A stretch of 13,371 nucleotides of DNA from JABMNX01 sp964625905. Lineage in GTDB: Bacteria; Patescibacteriota; Minisyncoccia; Phycocordibacterales; JABMNX01. A model generated the notes under the pieces. The model saw nothing but the letters and a program-made list of their open reading frames with translations, was not told the DNA's origin and made no database searches. Shown piece after piece: positions 5,236-12,728 of the stretch; within the stretch, counting starts at the first letter, position 1, and each line of letters starts with the position of its first letter. Both the position numbers and the translations under genes were made by a program. The stretch lies in NCBI GenBank assembly GCA_964625905.1, contig CAZVBS010000018.1, positions 1-13,371 on the forward strand, written 5' to 3'.

Positions 5236-5261
5236 AAAAAACCAAAAATGAAAAATTAACG

Positions 5262-5293
5262 AAATACTTGCAATTAGGCCAAGTATTTTTGTT
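5262..5293 (+). terminator. Intrinsic terminator of rpmA
   Basis: AAATACTTG (5262-5270) pairs perfectly with CAAGTATTT (5280-5288) around a 9-nt loop and is followed by TTGTTT. It lies 26 nt after the L27 stop. Confidence 0.8.
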
Positions 5294-5375
5294 TATTAGA
5301 TCATCAACAGTTTAATAAAAGTTTAATAATTAATTTCTGTTCTCGTAATTTCTCTATTGGTATAAATATAAACGT

Positions 5376-5407
5376 AGGACTCTACTAGCTCACGCCAGTA
5401 GAGTTTT
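5376..5407 (+). terminator. Orphan terminator-like hairpin in the rpmA-rplI gap; possible small RNA end
   Basis: ACTCTACT (5379-5386) pairs with AGTAGAGT (5397-5404), loop AGCTCACGCC. The stem extends by two G-U pairs and an A-T into a TTTT tail. No ORF ends here; rpmA already has its own terminator 90 nt before. TATAAATATAAA at 5361-5372 just upstream could be a -10, so a short RNA is conceivable. The 317-nt gap between rpmA and rplI holds this hairpin, the rpmA terminator and the bidirectional terminator at 5471-5508; I see no gene in it. Confidence 0.45.
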
Positions 5408-5470
5408 ACATTTATGCTCGCTGGTAATATAAAGTAAACAAATATATCTTACACGTAAAATGTCTTTGTT

Positions 5471-5508
5471 TTAAAAATCACGACAACTTCAGTTGTCGTG
5501 ATTTTTAA
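5471..5508. terminator. Bidirectional terminator between convergent rpmA and rplI
   Basis: AAAAATCACGACAAC (5473-5487) pairs perfectly with GTTGTCGTGATTTTT (5492-5506) around TTCA, extended by two more A-T pairs on the outside. Both strands have a T run on the 3' side. It lies 44 nt beyond the rplI stop and serves the minus-strand rplI transcript, with insulation in the other direction. Confidence 0.88.
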
Positions 5509-5552
5509 AATTAGTTTGAATAAAATTCGATTTTTATTTATTTGATTGCAAA

Positions 5553-5996
5553 CTATTTAGCCAAAACATTTAATTTAAAAAACGTCTTATTTTCGCCCAT
5601 AGTAACATTTATAGTATATTTACCAACTTCTTTAATTGCTTTATCTAGTGAAATTATATTAACAGGAACATCTACATGCACTTGTTCTTTTAACTCTTTA
5701 ATAATGTCTTCTACTGTTATACCTTTAAATAAGCTCCCTTTGTCACTTGCTTTAGCCTCTATCTCTAAATGTACGCTTTTTAAAGAATCAAATGTTTTTT
5801 CTAATAAATCTTCCTTTATACGATCTTCTTTAGTTTGCTCTTTTCTCTTCTCTTCAATAGCCTTTATACGCTCAGGTGTAGCGCGCTCTGCAAGCCTGTT
5901 TGGTAGTAAAAAATTCATAGCATATCCGTCAGAAATGTCCTTTACTTCATGTTTTTTTCCAGAACCCTTTACATCACTTAGTAGTATTACTTTCAT
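5553..5996 (-). CDS. rplI: 50S ribosomal protein L9
   Basis: A 147-aa protein of usual L9 length with both domains. The N-domain MKVILLSDVKGSGKKHEVKD... DGYAMNFLLPNRLAERAT (1-40) carries the L9 signature. A charged connecting helix follows (about 41-75), then a C-terminal domain with GSLFKGITVEDIIKEL (87-102). L9 binds 23S rRNA near the L1 stalk and affects reading-frame keeping. Some CPR groups lack L9, so its presence narrows the likely lineage. A TGCTATAAT box 9 nt before the ATG and no SD support the start. The S41 peptidase gene lies 85 nt upstream on the same strand. Confidence 0.96.
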   Translation of the reverse strand: MKVILLSDVKGSGKKHEVKDISDGYAMNFLLPNRLAERATPERIKAIEEKRKEQTKEDRIKEDLLEKTFDSLKSVHLEIEAKASDKGSLFKGITVEDIIKELKEQVHVDVPVNIISLDKAIKEVGKYTINVTMGENKTFFKLNVLAK

Positions 5997-6005
5997 ATGT
6001 AGTCA

Positions 6006-6014
6006 ATTATAGCA
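6006..6014 (-). promoter_or_regulatory. Extended -10 promoter of rplI
   Basis: On the minus strand TGCTATAAT (6014-6006) is a perfect extended -10 ending 9 nt before the ATG. The predicted start leaves at most a few leader bases, with no room for an SD. Confidence 0.65.
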
Positions 6015-6081
6015 GATTTAAGACAATATGGATATTATTCGTCTTTGAATAAAAATTTAGACTTTATCCTTTAAGTAGAGT

Positions 6082-7329
6082 TTAAAGTGAATTAAGAAAC
6101 TTTACAGCTTTTTCTATTTGTGGATCTGTACCATTTTCAATATCTTCTTTTGTTATCTCAACTTCTATATCTGGTTTTAATCCTTCATCTGAAATTGAAT
6201 TACCAAGTGGTGTAAGCCATCTTGCTATTGTTACTTTAAGAGATGTATCGTCTGTAATATCTACTAATTCTTGTACTGATCCTTTACCATAAGAACGTTC
6301 TCCAATTAATGTTGCAATATTATGCTCCCTTAATGCTCCTGCAAGTATCTCAGAAGCAGATGCTGATCCACGGTTTATAATTATCGCCATCTTCAGGTTT
6401 TCGTTAAAAATATCATACCCTTTAGATCGATACACTACTGATTTTTTATCACTACCAAAATTCTCCTCCACTACATTTTTTCCTATTGGTAGAAACCAGC
6501 TTGCCATATCTACAGATGCCTCAAGATAGCCACCTGGATTTCCACGAAGATCAAGAATTAATTTATTTGATCCTGAAGAAACAAATTCTCTTAACGCCTC
6601 TCTAAACAGATGTTGAGAAAATGCAGAAAAGTTATAAAGTTGAATAACATACACACCATCTTCTCTTAATCCGGCTCCATCTTCTTTGTTTGTGCTAATA
6701 GTTGGGATCTGTATAACATCGCGTACTACTGATATTGTAAGCATTTCTGACTCGTTCTCTCTTTTTATAGTAAATACAACTTCTGTTCCTCGTTCTCCAC
6801 GTATTAGTTTTACAGCTCTATCAACTGAAAACTCTTTTGTACTCTCTCCATCTATTTCTGTTATTTTATCTCTACTTAAAATACCGGCACGATATGCAGG
6901 AGTATCTTTAAGTGGTGACACCACTGTAAGAACACCATCACGTATACCAATCTCCATACCAACACCTTCAAAATTACCACTTATATCAGCCTCAAATATT
7001 TCAGCATCAGCTGGTGGGAAAAAAACAGTATAAGGATCGTCTAGAGATCTTGTTAGGCCTTGTATCATTCCCCACACTTTTTCTTGATCAGTTACTTCTT
7101 TTTCTGAATTTGAAGATGTATATTTTTCATTAATAACATTCCAAGCGATCCATAGTGGAGAAAAATCCACATCTTCTGGACTTTGAGATATTTTTTCTGA
7201 AAAAGCTTTTTCTTCTAAGCGTTCTACTTTACCCTCTCCAATAAATACTCCTAAGAAAAAAATAAAAGAAAGTAGTACAAAAGATCCTATCGCTATCTTA
7301 ATTTTTTGTTGTTGATTTAATTGTTCCAT
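6082..7329 (-). CDS. S41 family C-terminal processing peptidase (CtpA/Prc type)
   Basis: A 415-aa membrane-anchored serine protease. One N-terminal helix (about 11-31) anchors it. Residues 60-105 carry WIAWNVINEKY and SLDDPYTVFF, typical of the region before the PDZ domain. The PDZ domain spans about 118-190 (GNFEGVGMEIGI... VSPLKDTPAYRAGIL). The peptidase core runs from about 200 on, with LILDLRGNPGGYLEASVD (257-274), NRGSASASEILAGAL (319-333, probable nucleophile S324) and GERSYGKGSVQ (343-353, general base K349); the 25-residue spacing fits the known Ser-Lys dyad. It degrades or trims exported proteins from the C-terminus on the outer face of the membrane. All key residues are present. The divergent corA gene is 242 nt away. 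No clear -10 was found; GATAAT lies about 15 nt upstream. Confidence 0.95.
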   Translation of the reverse strand: MEQLNQQQKIKIAIGSFVLLSFIFFLGVFIGEGKVERLEEKAFSEKISQSPEDVDFSPLWIAWNVINEKYTSSNSEKEVTDQEKVWGMIQGLTRSLDDPYTVFFPPADAEIFEADISGNFEGVGMEIGIRDGVLTVVSPLKDTPAYRAGILSRDKITEIDGESTKEFSVDRAVKLIRGERGTEVVFTIKRENESEMLTISVVRDVIQIPTISTNKEDGAGLREDGVYVIQLYNFSAFSQHLFREALREFVSSGSNKLILDLRGNPGGYLEASVDMASWFLPIGKNVVEENFGSDKKSVVYRSKGYDIFNENLKMAIIINRGSASASEILAGALREHNIATLIGERSYGKGSVQELVDITDDTSLKVTIARWLTPLGNSISDEGLKPDIEVEITKEDIENGTDPQIEKAVKFLNSL

Positions 7330-7381
7330 AATTAATTACTGACTATTATCTCAAAATCATGCAGATGGGTCAATTTATCTG

Positions 7382-7508
7382 CACACCAACATTGTTGCTA
7401 CTGTGTGTGATTTTGAAAAATATTGAAATAATTTAAAAGATAAATAAGAAAACGAAAATCTAATAACAAATCAACAGCACAAAAAATGATAAGAACAATG
7501 TTGGTGTG
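7382..7508. repeat. 15-bp perfect inverted repeat enclosing 97 A-rich bases
   Basis: CACACCAACATTGTT (7382-7396) is the exact reverse complement of AACAATGTTGGTGTG (7494-7508). The 97 nt between are A-rich and hold no ORF of note. It lies between the divergent S41 peptidase and corA genes, just before the corA promoter. No target-site duplication is seen at its ends. It may be a MITE-like remnant, a structured RNA closed by a long stem, or a paired binding site. Confidence 0.7.
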
Positions 7509-7534
7509 AATGAGAATATAACCACAAGACTCTA

Positions 7535-7563
7535 TTGTAATCATCTAAAAGAATGTTTACAAT
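7535..7563 (+). promoter_or_regulatory. corA promoter
   Basis: TTGTAA (7535-7540) and TACAAT (7558-7563) are separated by 17 bp. The -10 ends 8 nt before the ATG at 7572, giving a near-leaderless mRNA without an SD. Confidence 0.6.
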
Positions 7564-7571
7564 TAAAGTAA

Positions 7572-8486
7572 ATGATTTCAGTTTATAAACATAAGCATTT
7601 AACATGGATTGATTTAGAATCTCCTACACCAGACGAGGTTCGTAATATCATGGACGATTATGATATTGATCCACTTGTCGCAGATGAATTACTACTACCT
7701 ACACTAAAACCCCGTGTAGATACTTATTCTAATTTTATTTATCTTATCCTACACTTCCCTGCTTTCAAACACACACACAAAGGAGACACAAACCAAGAGA
7801 TAGATTTTATAATTGGAAAAGATTTTCTTATCACTACGCGCTATGACAACGTAGATCCACTTCATAAGTTTTCTAAAGTATTTGAAGTTAATTCTGTTTT
7901 AAATAAAAGTGATATTGGAGATCATGCTGGGTTCTTATTTTTCTACATGGTTCGTAAACTTTACAAATCGCTAGAACATGAACTTGAATTCATTAATGAC
8001 TCACTTGAGATAATAGAAGAAGATATATTTGAAGGCAAAGAAAAAGAGATGGTTGTAGCTATTTCCAGCATAAGTCGTGACCTACTCAACTTAAAGCAGG
8101 CACTTAATCCACACGAAGAGATATTGTCATCATTTAATGAGGCTGGAAAAGTATTTTTTGGTAATAATTTCTCAAATCATCTAAACTCAATCATGGGTGA
8201 GTATTTTAGAATCAAAAACAGTATGTCAGTCCACATAGATACACTCCACGAATTAAGAGCAACTAATAACTCTCTACTCTCTACAAAACAAAATGAGGTT
8301 ATGAAAGTGCTTACAATTATGGCGTTTGTCACATTTCCACTTTCACTTATAGCTTCTGTGTTTGGTATGAATACTGTAAACATGCCTTTCGTCGGCGGAC
8401 CATTTGATTTTTGGATTGTTATGGGCATAATGGGATTTGCAGGCTTCCTTATGTTCACCTTCTTTAAGAAAAAAAAGTGGCTGTAA
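7572..8486 (+). CDS. corA: CorA-like divalent cation transporter
   Basis: A 304-aa protein of CorA-family length. The large N-terminal cytoplasmic part (1-240) is rich in acidic residues and long helices (YKSLEHELEFINDSLEIIEEDI near 140). Two transmembrane helices close it: about 245-264 (TIMAFVTFPLSLIASVFGMN) and about 279-298. The selectivity motif GMN is intact at 265-267, and the C-terminus is the usual basic tail KKKKWL. CorA proteins form pentamers that admit Mg2+, sometimes Co2+ or Ni2+, gated by cytoplasmic Mg2+; the exact metal cannot be told. The cysS gene starts 18 nt after the TAA with its own -10 box overlapping the corA stop, so the two may be partly cotranscribed. Confidence 0.94.
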   Translation: MISVYKHKHLTWIDLESPTPDEVRNIMDDYDIDPLVADELLLPTLKPRVDTYSNFIYLILHFPAFKHTHKGDTNQEIDFIIGKDFLITTRYDNVDPLHKFSKVFEVNSVLNKSDIGDHAGFLFFYMVRKLYKSLEHELEFINDSLEIIEEDIFEGKEKEMVVAISSISRDLLNLKQALNPHEEILSSFNEAGKVFFGNNFSNHLNSIMGEYFRIKNSMSVHIDTLHELRATNNSLLSTKQNEVMKVLTIMAFVTFPLSLIASVFGMNTVNMPFVGGPFDFWIVMGIMGFAGFLMFTFFKKKKWL

Positions 8487-8492
8487 TATAAT
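8464..8492 (+). promoter_or_regulatory. cysS promoter overlapping the corA stop
   Basis: TATAAT (8487-8492) begins one base after the corA TAA. TTAAGA (4 of 6) lies 17 bp upstream inside corA. The -10 ends 12 nt before the cysS ATG, leaving about 5 leader bases and no SD. Confidence 0.55.
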
Positions 8493-8504
8493 TTAAAACC
8501 ATTT

Positions 8505-10013
8505 ATGAGTTTCAACTTACTTTCGTTTTTTAAGAAAAAATACAATAACTCTCCTGTAAAAAAAGAATCCGTACCAATCCGGCTTTTTAACTCTATCTCG
8601 AAGATGAAAGAACAATTCGAACCAGTAAGACAAGGTAATGTGTATATGTATAGCTGTGGACCAACTGTTTATAGTACGGCACATATTGGTAATCTTCGCT
8701 CATATGTATTCTCTGACACGCTCAGGCGTATGTTTGAATATAATGACTATAAAGTAAAACATGTCATTAATATCACTGATGTAGGACATCTTACATCTGA
8801 CAGTGACAGTGGTGACGACAAGATGATGACTGCACTCAAGACAGAAGGTCTGCCAATCACTCTCACAAATATGAAAAAAATTGGCAGTAAATATATAAAA
8901 GAGTTTAAAGAAGATTTAAAAGAGTTAAATATTAAAACACCTTTTGCGTTTCCTCGGGCAAGTGATCATATAGACGGACAGATAGCGTTTATAAAAACAC
9001 TAGAAGAAAAAGGCTACACTTATACACTTAAAGACGGTATATATTTTGAAACGAAAATGTTTAAAAATTATGGAGCGCTTGGCGGTATTTCTAAAGAAGA
9101 CGCCGATACAATCTCTCGCATAGGAAAGCGAGATGATAAACACACTCAACAAGACTTTGCTCTATGGAAGTTCTCTACAACAAAAACTGATTCAGACAAA
9201 AAACTCGGATGGAAATCTCCGTGGGGAGTTGGCTTTCCTGGTTGGCATATAGAGTGTAGCGCAATGTCCTCACAGTATTTAGGTAAGCAGTTTGATCTTC
9301 ACACAGGAGGAATTGACCATAAACCTATTCACCACAACAATGAAATAGCCCAAACAGAAGCAATCACAGGAAAGAGGTTTGTTAATTATTGGATGCATAA
9401 CGCTTTTATTACTATAGAAAACAAAAGAATCGGTAAATCAGAAGGAAACGCAATATTTCTTCGACATCTTTCAGATAAAGACTTCCCTGCTTTTACATAT
9501 CGGTATTGGTTATTAACTGGACATTATCGTTCGCATATGAATTTCACATGGGAGGCACTAGAAGGAGCTAAAACAGCTCTTATAAAACTTCATAAACAGT
9601 TCCTAGATCTTGGGTCACAAAACGGCACTATCGACACTTCATATCAAGAGCGATTTCATAAGTTTATTAACGACGATATTAACACAGCACAAGCAATAGC
9701 GCTCTTGCATGAACTAATGAGTGATAAATCTGTAAACAAGAAAGATAAACGTGTCACGATTTTAGACATGAACCGTGTACTGAGTATCGGTTTTATAGAG
9801 TCATATAAGCAAATGGGTACCATGCTTAAAGGTGAAACAAAGAAAATATCTGTTAAAAAAGCTTCAGATGATATTCAAGAGCTTGTAGAAAAGCGAGAGG
9901 AGGCAAGAAAAGACAAAGATTGGAAGTCTGCAGACTCCATACGAGAAAAACTAGACAAAAAAGGGATTGAGGTTTCTGACACCAACGATGGTCCTGAGTT
10001 AACTCAGAAATAA
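8505..10013 (+). CDS. cysS: Cysteinyl-tRNA synthetase
   Basis: A 502-aa class Ia synthetase that charges tRNA-Cys. It has MYSCGPTVYSTAHIGNLRSY (48-67) with zinc ligand C51 and the HIGH-motif variant HIGN (60-63). WHIECSAMSSQYLG (247-260) has the second zinc Cys C251, and DLHTGGIDHKPIHHNNEIAQ (264-283) supplies the His and Glu ligands. KRIGKSEGN (307-315) stands for KMSKS. The C-terminal part (about 370-502) holds a helical anticodon-recognition region ending in a charged helix KREEARKDKDWKSADSIREK. The core begins near residue 24; the first 22 residues (hydrophobic then Lys-rich, SFNLLSFFKKK) are an extension beyond the usual start. The -10 box 12 nt before the ATG supports this start, and no internal ATG fits before the core. 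Confidence 0.97.
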   Translation: MSFNLLSFFKKKYNNSPVKKESVPIRLFNSISKMKEQFEPVRQGNVYMYSCGPTVYSTAHIGNLRSYVFSDTLRRMFEYNDYKVKHVINITDVGHLTSDSDSGDDKMMTALKTEGLPITLTNMKKIGSKYIKEFKEDLKELNIKTPFAFPRASDHIDGQIAFIKTLEEKGYTYTLKDGIYFETKMFKNYGALGGISKEDADTISRIGKRDDKHTQQDFALWKFSTTKTDSDKKLGWKSPWGVGFPGWHIECSAMSSQYLGKQFDLHTGGIDHKPIHHNNEIAQTEAITGKRFVNYWMHNAFITIENKRIGKSEGNAIFLRHLSDKDFPAFTYRYWLLTGHYRSHMNFTWEALEGAKTALIKLHKQFLDLGSQNGTIDTSYQERFHKFINDDINTAQAIALLHELMSDKSVNKKDKRVTILDMNRVLSIGFIESYKQMGTMLKGETKKISVKKASDDIQELVEKREEARKDKDWKSADSIREKLDKKGIEVSDTNDGPELTQK

Positions 10014-10030
10014 AGTTATCTCTAGTATTA

Positions 10031-10059
10031 TTGACTACGGTCCTTTTTTTGTGTATATA
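10031..10059 (+). promoter_or_regulatory. Promoter of the four-helix membrane protein
   Basis: TTGACT (10031-10036, 5 of 6) and TATATA (10054-10059, 4 of 6) are 17 bp apart, beginning 18 nt after the cysS stop. The predicted start near 10066 gives about a 33-nt leader to the ATG at 10099. Confidence 0.55.
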
Positions 10060-10098
10060 TTATATTAGATGAACATCTTACAATGGGAGTATTTTGTT

Positions 10099-10533
10099 AT
10101 GAGTAATACTGATTTAAAGTGCGCTTTAGGTTGGTCGGCACCTACAATTACATCTTCTGTGGCTTTTGGTTTCTTCTTAGGACCCACTTTAATGACTATA
10201 TCCTTGGTGGCTGCTGTTATAACCTCTGTCATAATATTTGGCCTTTCTACTTATCTAATGAGAATCAGGAAGGGGGCGACGGGCGGGATGGAGAGTGGTC
10301 CAATGATTTCTTTAGGAATTCTCGTTCTTGCGTGGGTCGGATCCATTTCTTCATACAGCTCCTTTGCAGAATATCTTTGGTATTTACCAGGATTCACTGT
10401 TGCTCTTTTCTTGTCAGGAGTCTACTGTGTTTACAGAGGTCTTTATGAAGGTCCAGTGTGGGGCTGGAAGCCAAAAACAATTGATTCCGTGGGCACACGG
10501 TGTGGAACAGGAAATACAGAATGTGATCTTTGA
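10099..10533 (+). CDS. Hypothetical four-helix integral membrane protein
   Basis: A 144-aa protein with hydrophobic segments near 14-29, 30-53, 68-86 and 93-112, and a hydrophilic C-terminus (about 118-144) with two Cys (C135, C142). A basic loop MRIRKGATGG sits between helices 2 and 3, suggesting that loop is cytoplasmic. No family was recognised. An in-frame ATG at 10069 would add ten residues (MNILQWEYFV). I prefer 10099 because GGGAG at 10085-10089 lies 9 nt before it, although 10069 would be only a few bases from the predicted transcript start. Base use is GC-richer in places than the neighbours. A terminator follows and closes it off from dnaB. Confidence 0.65.
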   Translation: MSNTDLKCALGWSAPTITSSVAFGFFLGPTLMTISLVAAVITSVIIFGLSTYLMRIRKGATGGMESGPMISLGILVLAWVGSISSYSSFAEYLWYLPGFTVALFLSGVYCVYRGLYEGPVWGWKPKTIDSVGTRCGTGNTECDL

Positions 10534-10565
10534 ATAATCCCCTTAATAACCACAAGAAATTAACA

Positions 10566-10597
10566 AAAGGCGTAGAATTTCAATGTTCTGCGCCTTT
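10566..10597 (+). terminator. Terminator between the membrane protein gene and dnaB
   Basis: AAAGGCGTAGAA (10566-10577) pairs with TTCTGCGCCTTT (10586-10597) with one G-U pair and an 8-nt loop, then AACTTT. It lies in the stretch that a longer dnaB reading from 10530 would cover, and so argues against that longer start. Confidence 0.75.
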
Positions 10598-10604
10598 AAC
10601 TTTA

Positions 10605-10613
10605 TGCTACAAT
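10605..10613 (+). promoter_or_regulatory. Extended -10 promoter of dnaB
   Basis: TGCTACAAT is an extended -10 ending 6 nt before the ATG at 10620. With the terminator just upstream it fixes both the transcript start and the start codon. The mRNA should be leaderless. Confidence 0.7.
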
Positions 10614-10619
10614 TCTCGC

Positions 10620-11993
10620 ATGGCAAAAGGCGTTCGTATTCCACCTCAAAACATAGACTCAGAAAAAGCTCTTCTTGGTTCTATTATGCTTAAACCAGAA
10701 GCAATGCATGACATTATAGATACAGTAAAACCTGATTCCTTTTATAGTGAGAAGCACCGAATTATATATAATTCAATGCTTGAACTTTTTGAAAAAAACG
10801 AACCAATCGATATTCTATCACTCTCAACAAAACTAAAAGAGAAAAAACAATTTGATCAAATCGGTGGTGGTACATATTTAACAGAGCTCGTAGACTTTGT
10901 TCCTTCTGCAGCAAACGCTAAACACTACGCAGAAATAGTGCAGAAGAAGTTTATGATGCGTAATTTAATCTCAGCAGCTGACCATATTTCAGAGCTTGGA
11001 TACAATGAAGAAAATGATATCGAATACACACTCGACTCAGCACAGTCAAGTATTTTTGAAGTGACTAACTCTCCCACCCTTCAAAAATTTATAACAATCA
11101 AAGAAACACTTTCAGAAGCATGGGAAAGAATAGAACTTCTACACCAATCAAAAGACGAAATACGTGGAGTTAGAAGTGGTTTTAAAGGGCTCGATAATCT
11201 ACTTGCTGGATTTCAGAAATCAGACCTAATAATTATCGCTGCACGACCATCAATGGGTAAAACTGCCCTAGCGCTAGATATAGCCCGTCAAGCTGCAGTA
11301 AATCATAAGACACCTGTTGGCATATTCTCTCTTGAAATGAGCTCTCAACAGCTTGTAGACCGTATGCTAGCGGCTCAATCAAGCGTTAACGCATGGAAAT
11401 TGCGCACAGGAAATCTATCAACAGATGAAGAGTTTGATAAGCTTCAGGCCGCCCTTAGTACACTCTCTGAAGCCCCTATTTATATTGACGATAAGTCCTC
11501 AAGTAATGTACTCCAAATGCGTTCAGTTGCTCGACGACTTAAACACGAGAAAGGTCTTGAGCTTATAATAGTCGACTATCTGCAGTTAATAATGCCAACT
11601 CAAGGTAAAAGTGCCGACTCAATGGTTCAACAAGTAACAGAAATATCTAGAGCGCTTAAAGGAATGGCTCGTGAGCTTGATATACCTGTTATAGCGCTGT
11701 CACAGCTCTCACGTGCTGTTGAACAACGCAGAGGTCGTCCTCGTCTATCAGACCTACGTGACTCAGGTTCTATTGAGCAGGATGCAGATGTAGTAATGTT
11801 TATTCACAGAGATGATAAAATGAATGAGAACTCAGACAAACCAAACATAGCTGAGATTCTTGTAGAAAAACATCGAAATGGTCCGGTCGGTAAAGTAGAC
11901 TTGTATTTTGACGAGCAAAAAACAACCTTTCTTTCAATTGATAAGAGTGATTTCGGAGACACCAGCAACTCTTCAGACGGCGACGATTTTTAA
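10620..11993 (+). CDS. dnaB: Replicative DNA helicase DnaB
   Basis: A 457-aa hexameric helicase that unwinds DNA ahead of the replication fork. The N-terminal domain begins at once with RIPPQNIDSEKALLGSIML (6-24), as is typical. After a linker, the RecA-like C-terminal domain has Walker A ARPSMGKT (208-215), FSLEM (236-240), Walker B LIIVDYLQL (315-323), ALSQLSRAVEQRRGRPRLSDLRDSGSIEQDADVV as several short conserved blocks (about 359-392), and an acidic tail. There is no intein. The frame is open back to 10530, but those codons run through a terminator hairpin; the ATG at 10620 follows a TGCTACAAT box by 6 nt and matches the family start. recR follows 60 nt later. Confidence 0.97.
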   Translation: MAKGVRIPPQNIDSEKALLGSIMLKPEAMHDIIDTVKPDSFYSEKHRIIYNSMLELFEKNEPIDILSLSTKLKEKKQFDQIGGGTYLTELVDFVPSAANAKHYAEIVQKKFMMRNLISAADHISELGYNEENDIEYTLDSAQSSIFEVTNSPTLQKFITIKETLSEAWERIELLHQSKDEIRGVRSGFKGLDNLLAGFQKSDLIIIAARPSMGKTALALDIARQAAVNHKTPVGIFSLEMSSQQLVDRMLAAQSSVNAWKLRTGNLSTDEEFDKLQAALSTLSEAPIYIDDKSSSNVLQMRSVARRLKHEKGLELIIVDYLQLIMPTQGKSADSMVQQVTEISRALKGMARELDIPVIALSQLSRAVEQRRGRPRLSDLRDSGSIEQDADVVMFIHRDDKMNENSDKPNIAEILVEKHRNGPVGKVDLYFDEQKTTFLSIDKSDFGDTSNSSDGDDF

Positions 11994-12011
11994 TTATTCA
12001 CAAAAAATATC

Positions 12012-12038
12012 CTACTTAGTGGTCGGACCACTAAGTAG
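12012..12038. repeat. 27-nt near-perfect dyad between dnaB and recR
   Basis: CTACTTAGTGGTC (12012-12024), one G, GACCACTAAGTAG (12026-12038): a perfect 13-bp dyad. No T run follows on the plus strand; on the minus strand it is followed by GATATTTTTTG. It starts 18 nt after the dnaB stop and ends 15 nt before the recR ATG. It may be a terminator, an operator over the recR start region or an RNA-processing stem. Confidence 0.75.
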
Positions 12039-12053
12039 ACCTAAAAGCTATTT

Positions 12054-12662
12054 ATGGATAGTATTCAAAAACTTACAGAACTTTTAAAACGATTACCTGG
12101 TATTGGCCCACGTCAAGCTGGTCGTTTTGTATATTTTCTACTCTCTTCTTCACCTAGTTACCGAAGTGAATTAATAAGACTTATAGGATCAATTAAAGAT
12201 GATACAAAATCATGTACAATGTGTACTCGTTTTCATTCTAATCATAAAGACATTTGCTTAATATGCGCGAATAAAAACAGAGATGCTTCCACTCTCATGC
12301 TTGTAGAGAAAGACGTAGACTTAGATAATATAGAAAGCGCTAGAGAATATAATGGTCATTATTTTGTAGTTGGTGGCACTATACCAATACTTGATAAAGA
12401 ACCAGATAAGTCTATACGAATAAAAGACTTAGAGCGTATCGTAACAGCTCGTCAAAAAAAAGGACTTAAAGAGATAATACTTGCCTTTTCAATAAATCCT
12501 GAAGGAGAAAATACTATTCTACATATACAAAAAACTCTTGAACCAATAATATTCACATCTGACATAAAAATATCAACTCTCGGACGAGGACTCTCTACTG
12601 GAAGTGAGCTTGAGTACTCTGACTCAGAAACAATAAAAAGCGCTCTGAAAAACAGGATGTAG
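12054..12662 (+). CDS. recR: Recombination protein RecR
   Basis: A 202-aa protein of standard RecR length. It has a helix-hairpin-helix near 11-30 (LPGIGPRQAGRF), a four-Cys zinc site C54-x2-C57... C68-x2-C71, a Toprim domain from about 79 with LMLVEKDVD (E85) and VVGGTIPILD (105-114), and the C-terminal STLGRGLSTGSELEY (174-188). RecR works with RecO, and RecF where present, to load RecA on SSB-coated gaps. The region before the ATG lacks both an SD and a good -10, so it may be read through from dnaB despite the dyad between them. It is convergent with rplU across a shared terminator. The usual dnaX-ybaB partners are not adjacent. Confidence 0.96.
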   Translation: MDSIQKLTELLKRLPGIGPRQAGRFVYFLLSSSPSYRSELIRLIGSIKDDTKSCTMCTRFHSNHKDICLICANKNRDASTLMLVEKDVDLDNIESAREYNGHYFVVGGTIPILDKEPDKSIRIKDLERIVTARQKKGLKEIILAFSINPEGENTILHIQKTLEPIIFTSDIKISTLGRGLSTGSELEYSDSETIKSALKNRM

Positions 12663-12671
12663 GATACTCGT

Positions 12672-12715
12672 TATAAACAAAAACCTTACGATATATCGTA
12701 AGGTTTTTGTTTATA
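12672..12715. terminator. 44-nt perfect palindrome, bidirectional terminator for recR and rplU
   Basis: TATAAACAAAAACCTTACGATA (12672-12693) is followed by its exact reverse complement (12694-12715). Folded, it gives a stem of about 20 bp with T-rich 3' arms on both strands. It lies 10 nt after recR and 14 nt after rplU on the other strand, so it can end both convergent transcripts. Confidence 0.9.
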
Positions 12716-12728
12716 GTAGTTTTGTATA

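Noticed and set aside
5542..6012. Plus-strand ORF of 156 codons opposite L9
   Set aside because: It mirrors the certain rplI gene, is Ser-rich as expected for an antisense reading, and lacks its own start signals.
9994..10007. CTGAGTTAACTCAG palindrome at the end of cysS as a terminator
   Set aside because: It lies within the last cysS codons and is not followed by a T run. No better stem before the T run at 10044 could be drawn, so I list no cysS terminator.
10119..10537. Overlapping plus-strand frames inside the four-helix protein gene
   Set aside because: They lack an SD or promoter of their own, while the main frame has a coherent helix pattern and an SD.
10530..10619. Thirty extra N-terminal codons for DnaB
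   Set aside because: They cross a 12-bp terminator hairpin and the TGCTACAAT promoter, and DnaB homology begins right at the ATG at 10620.
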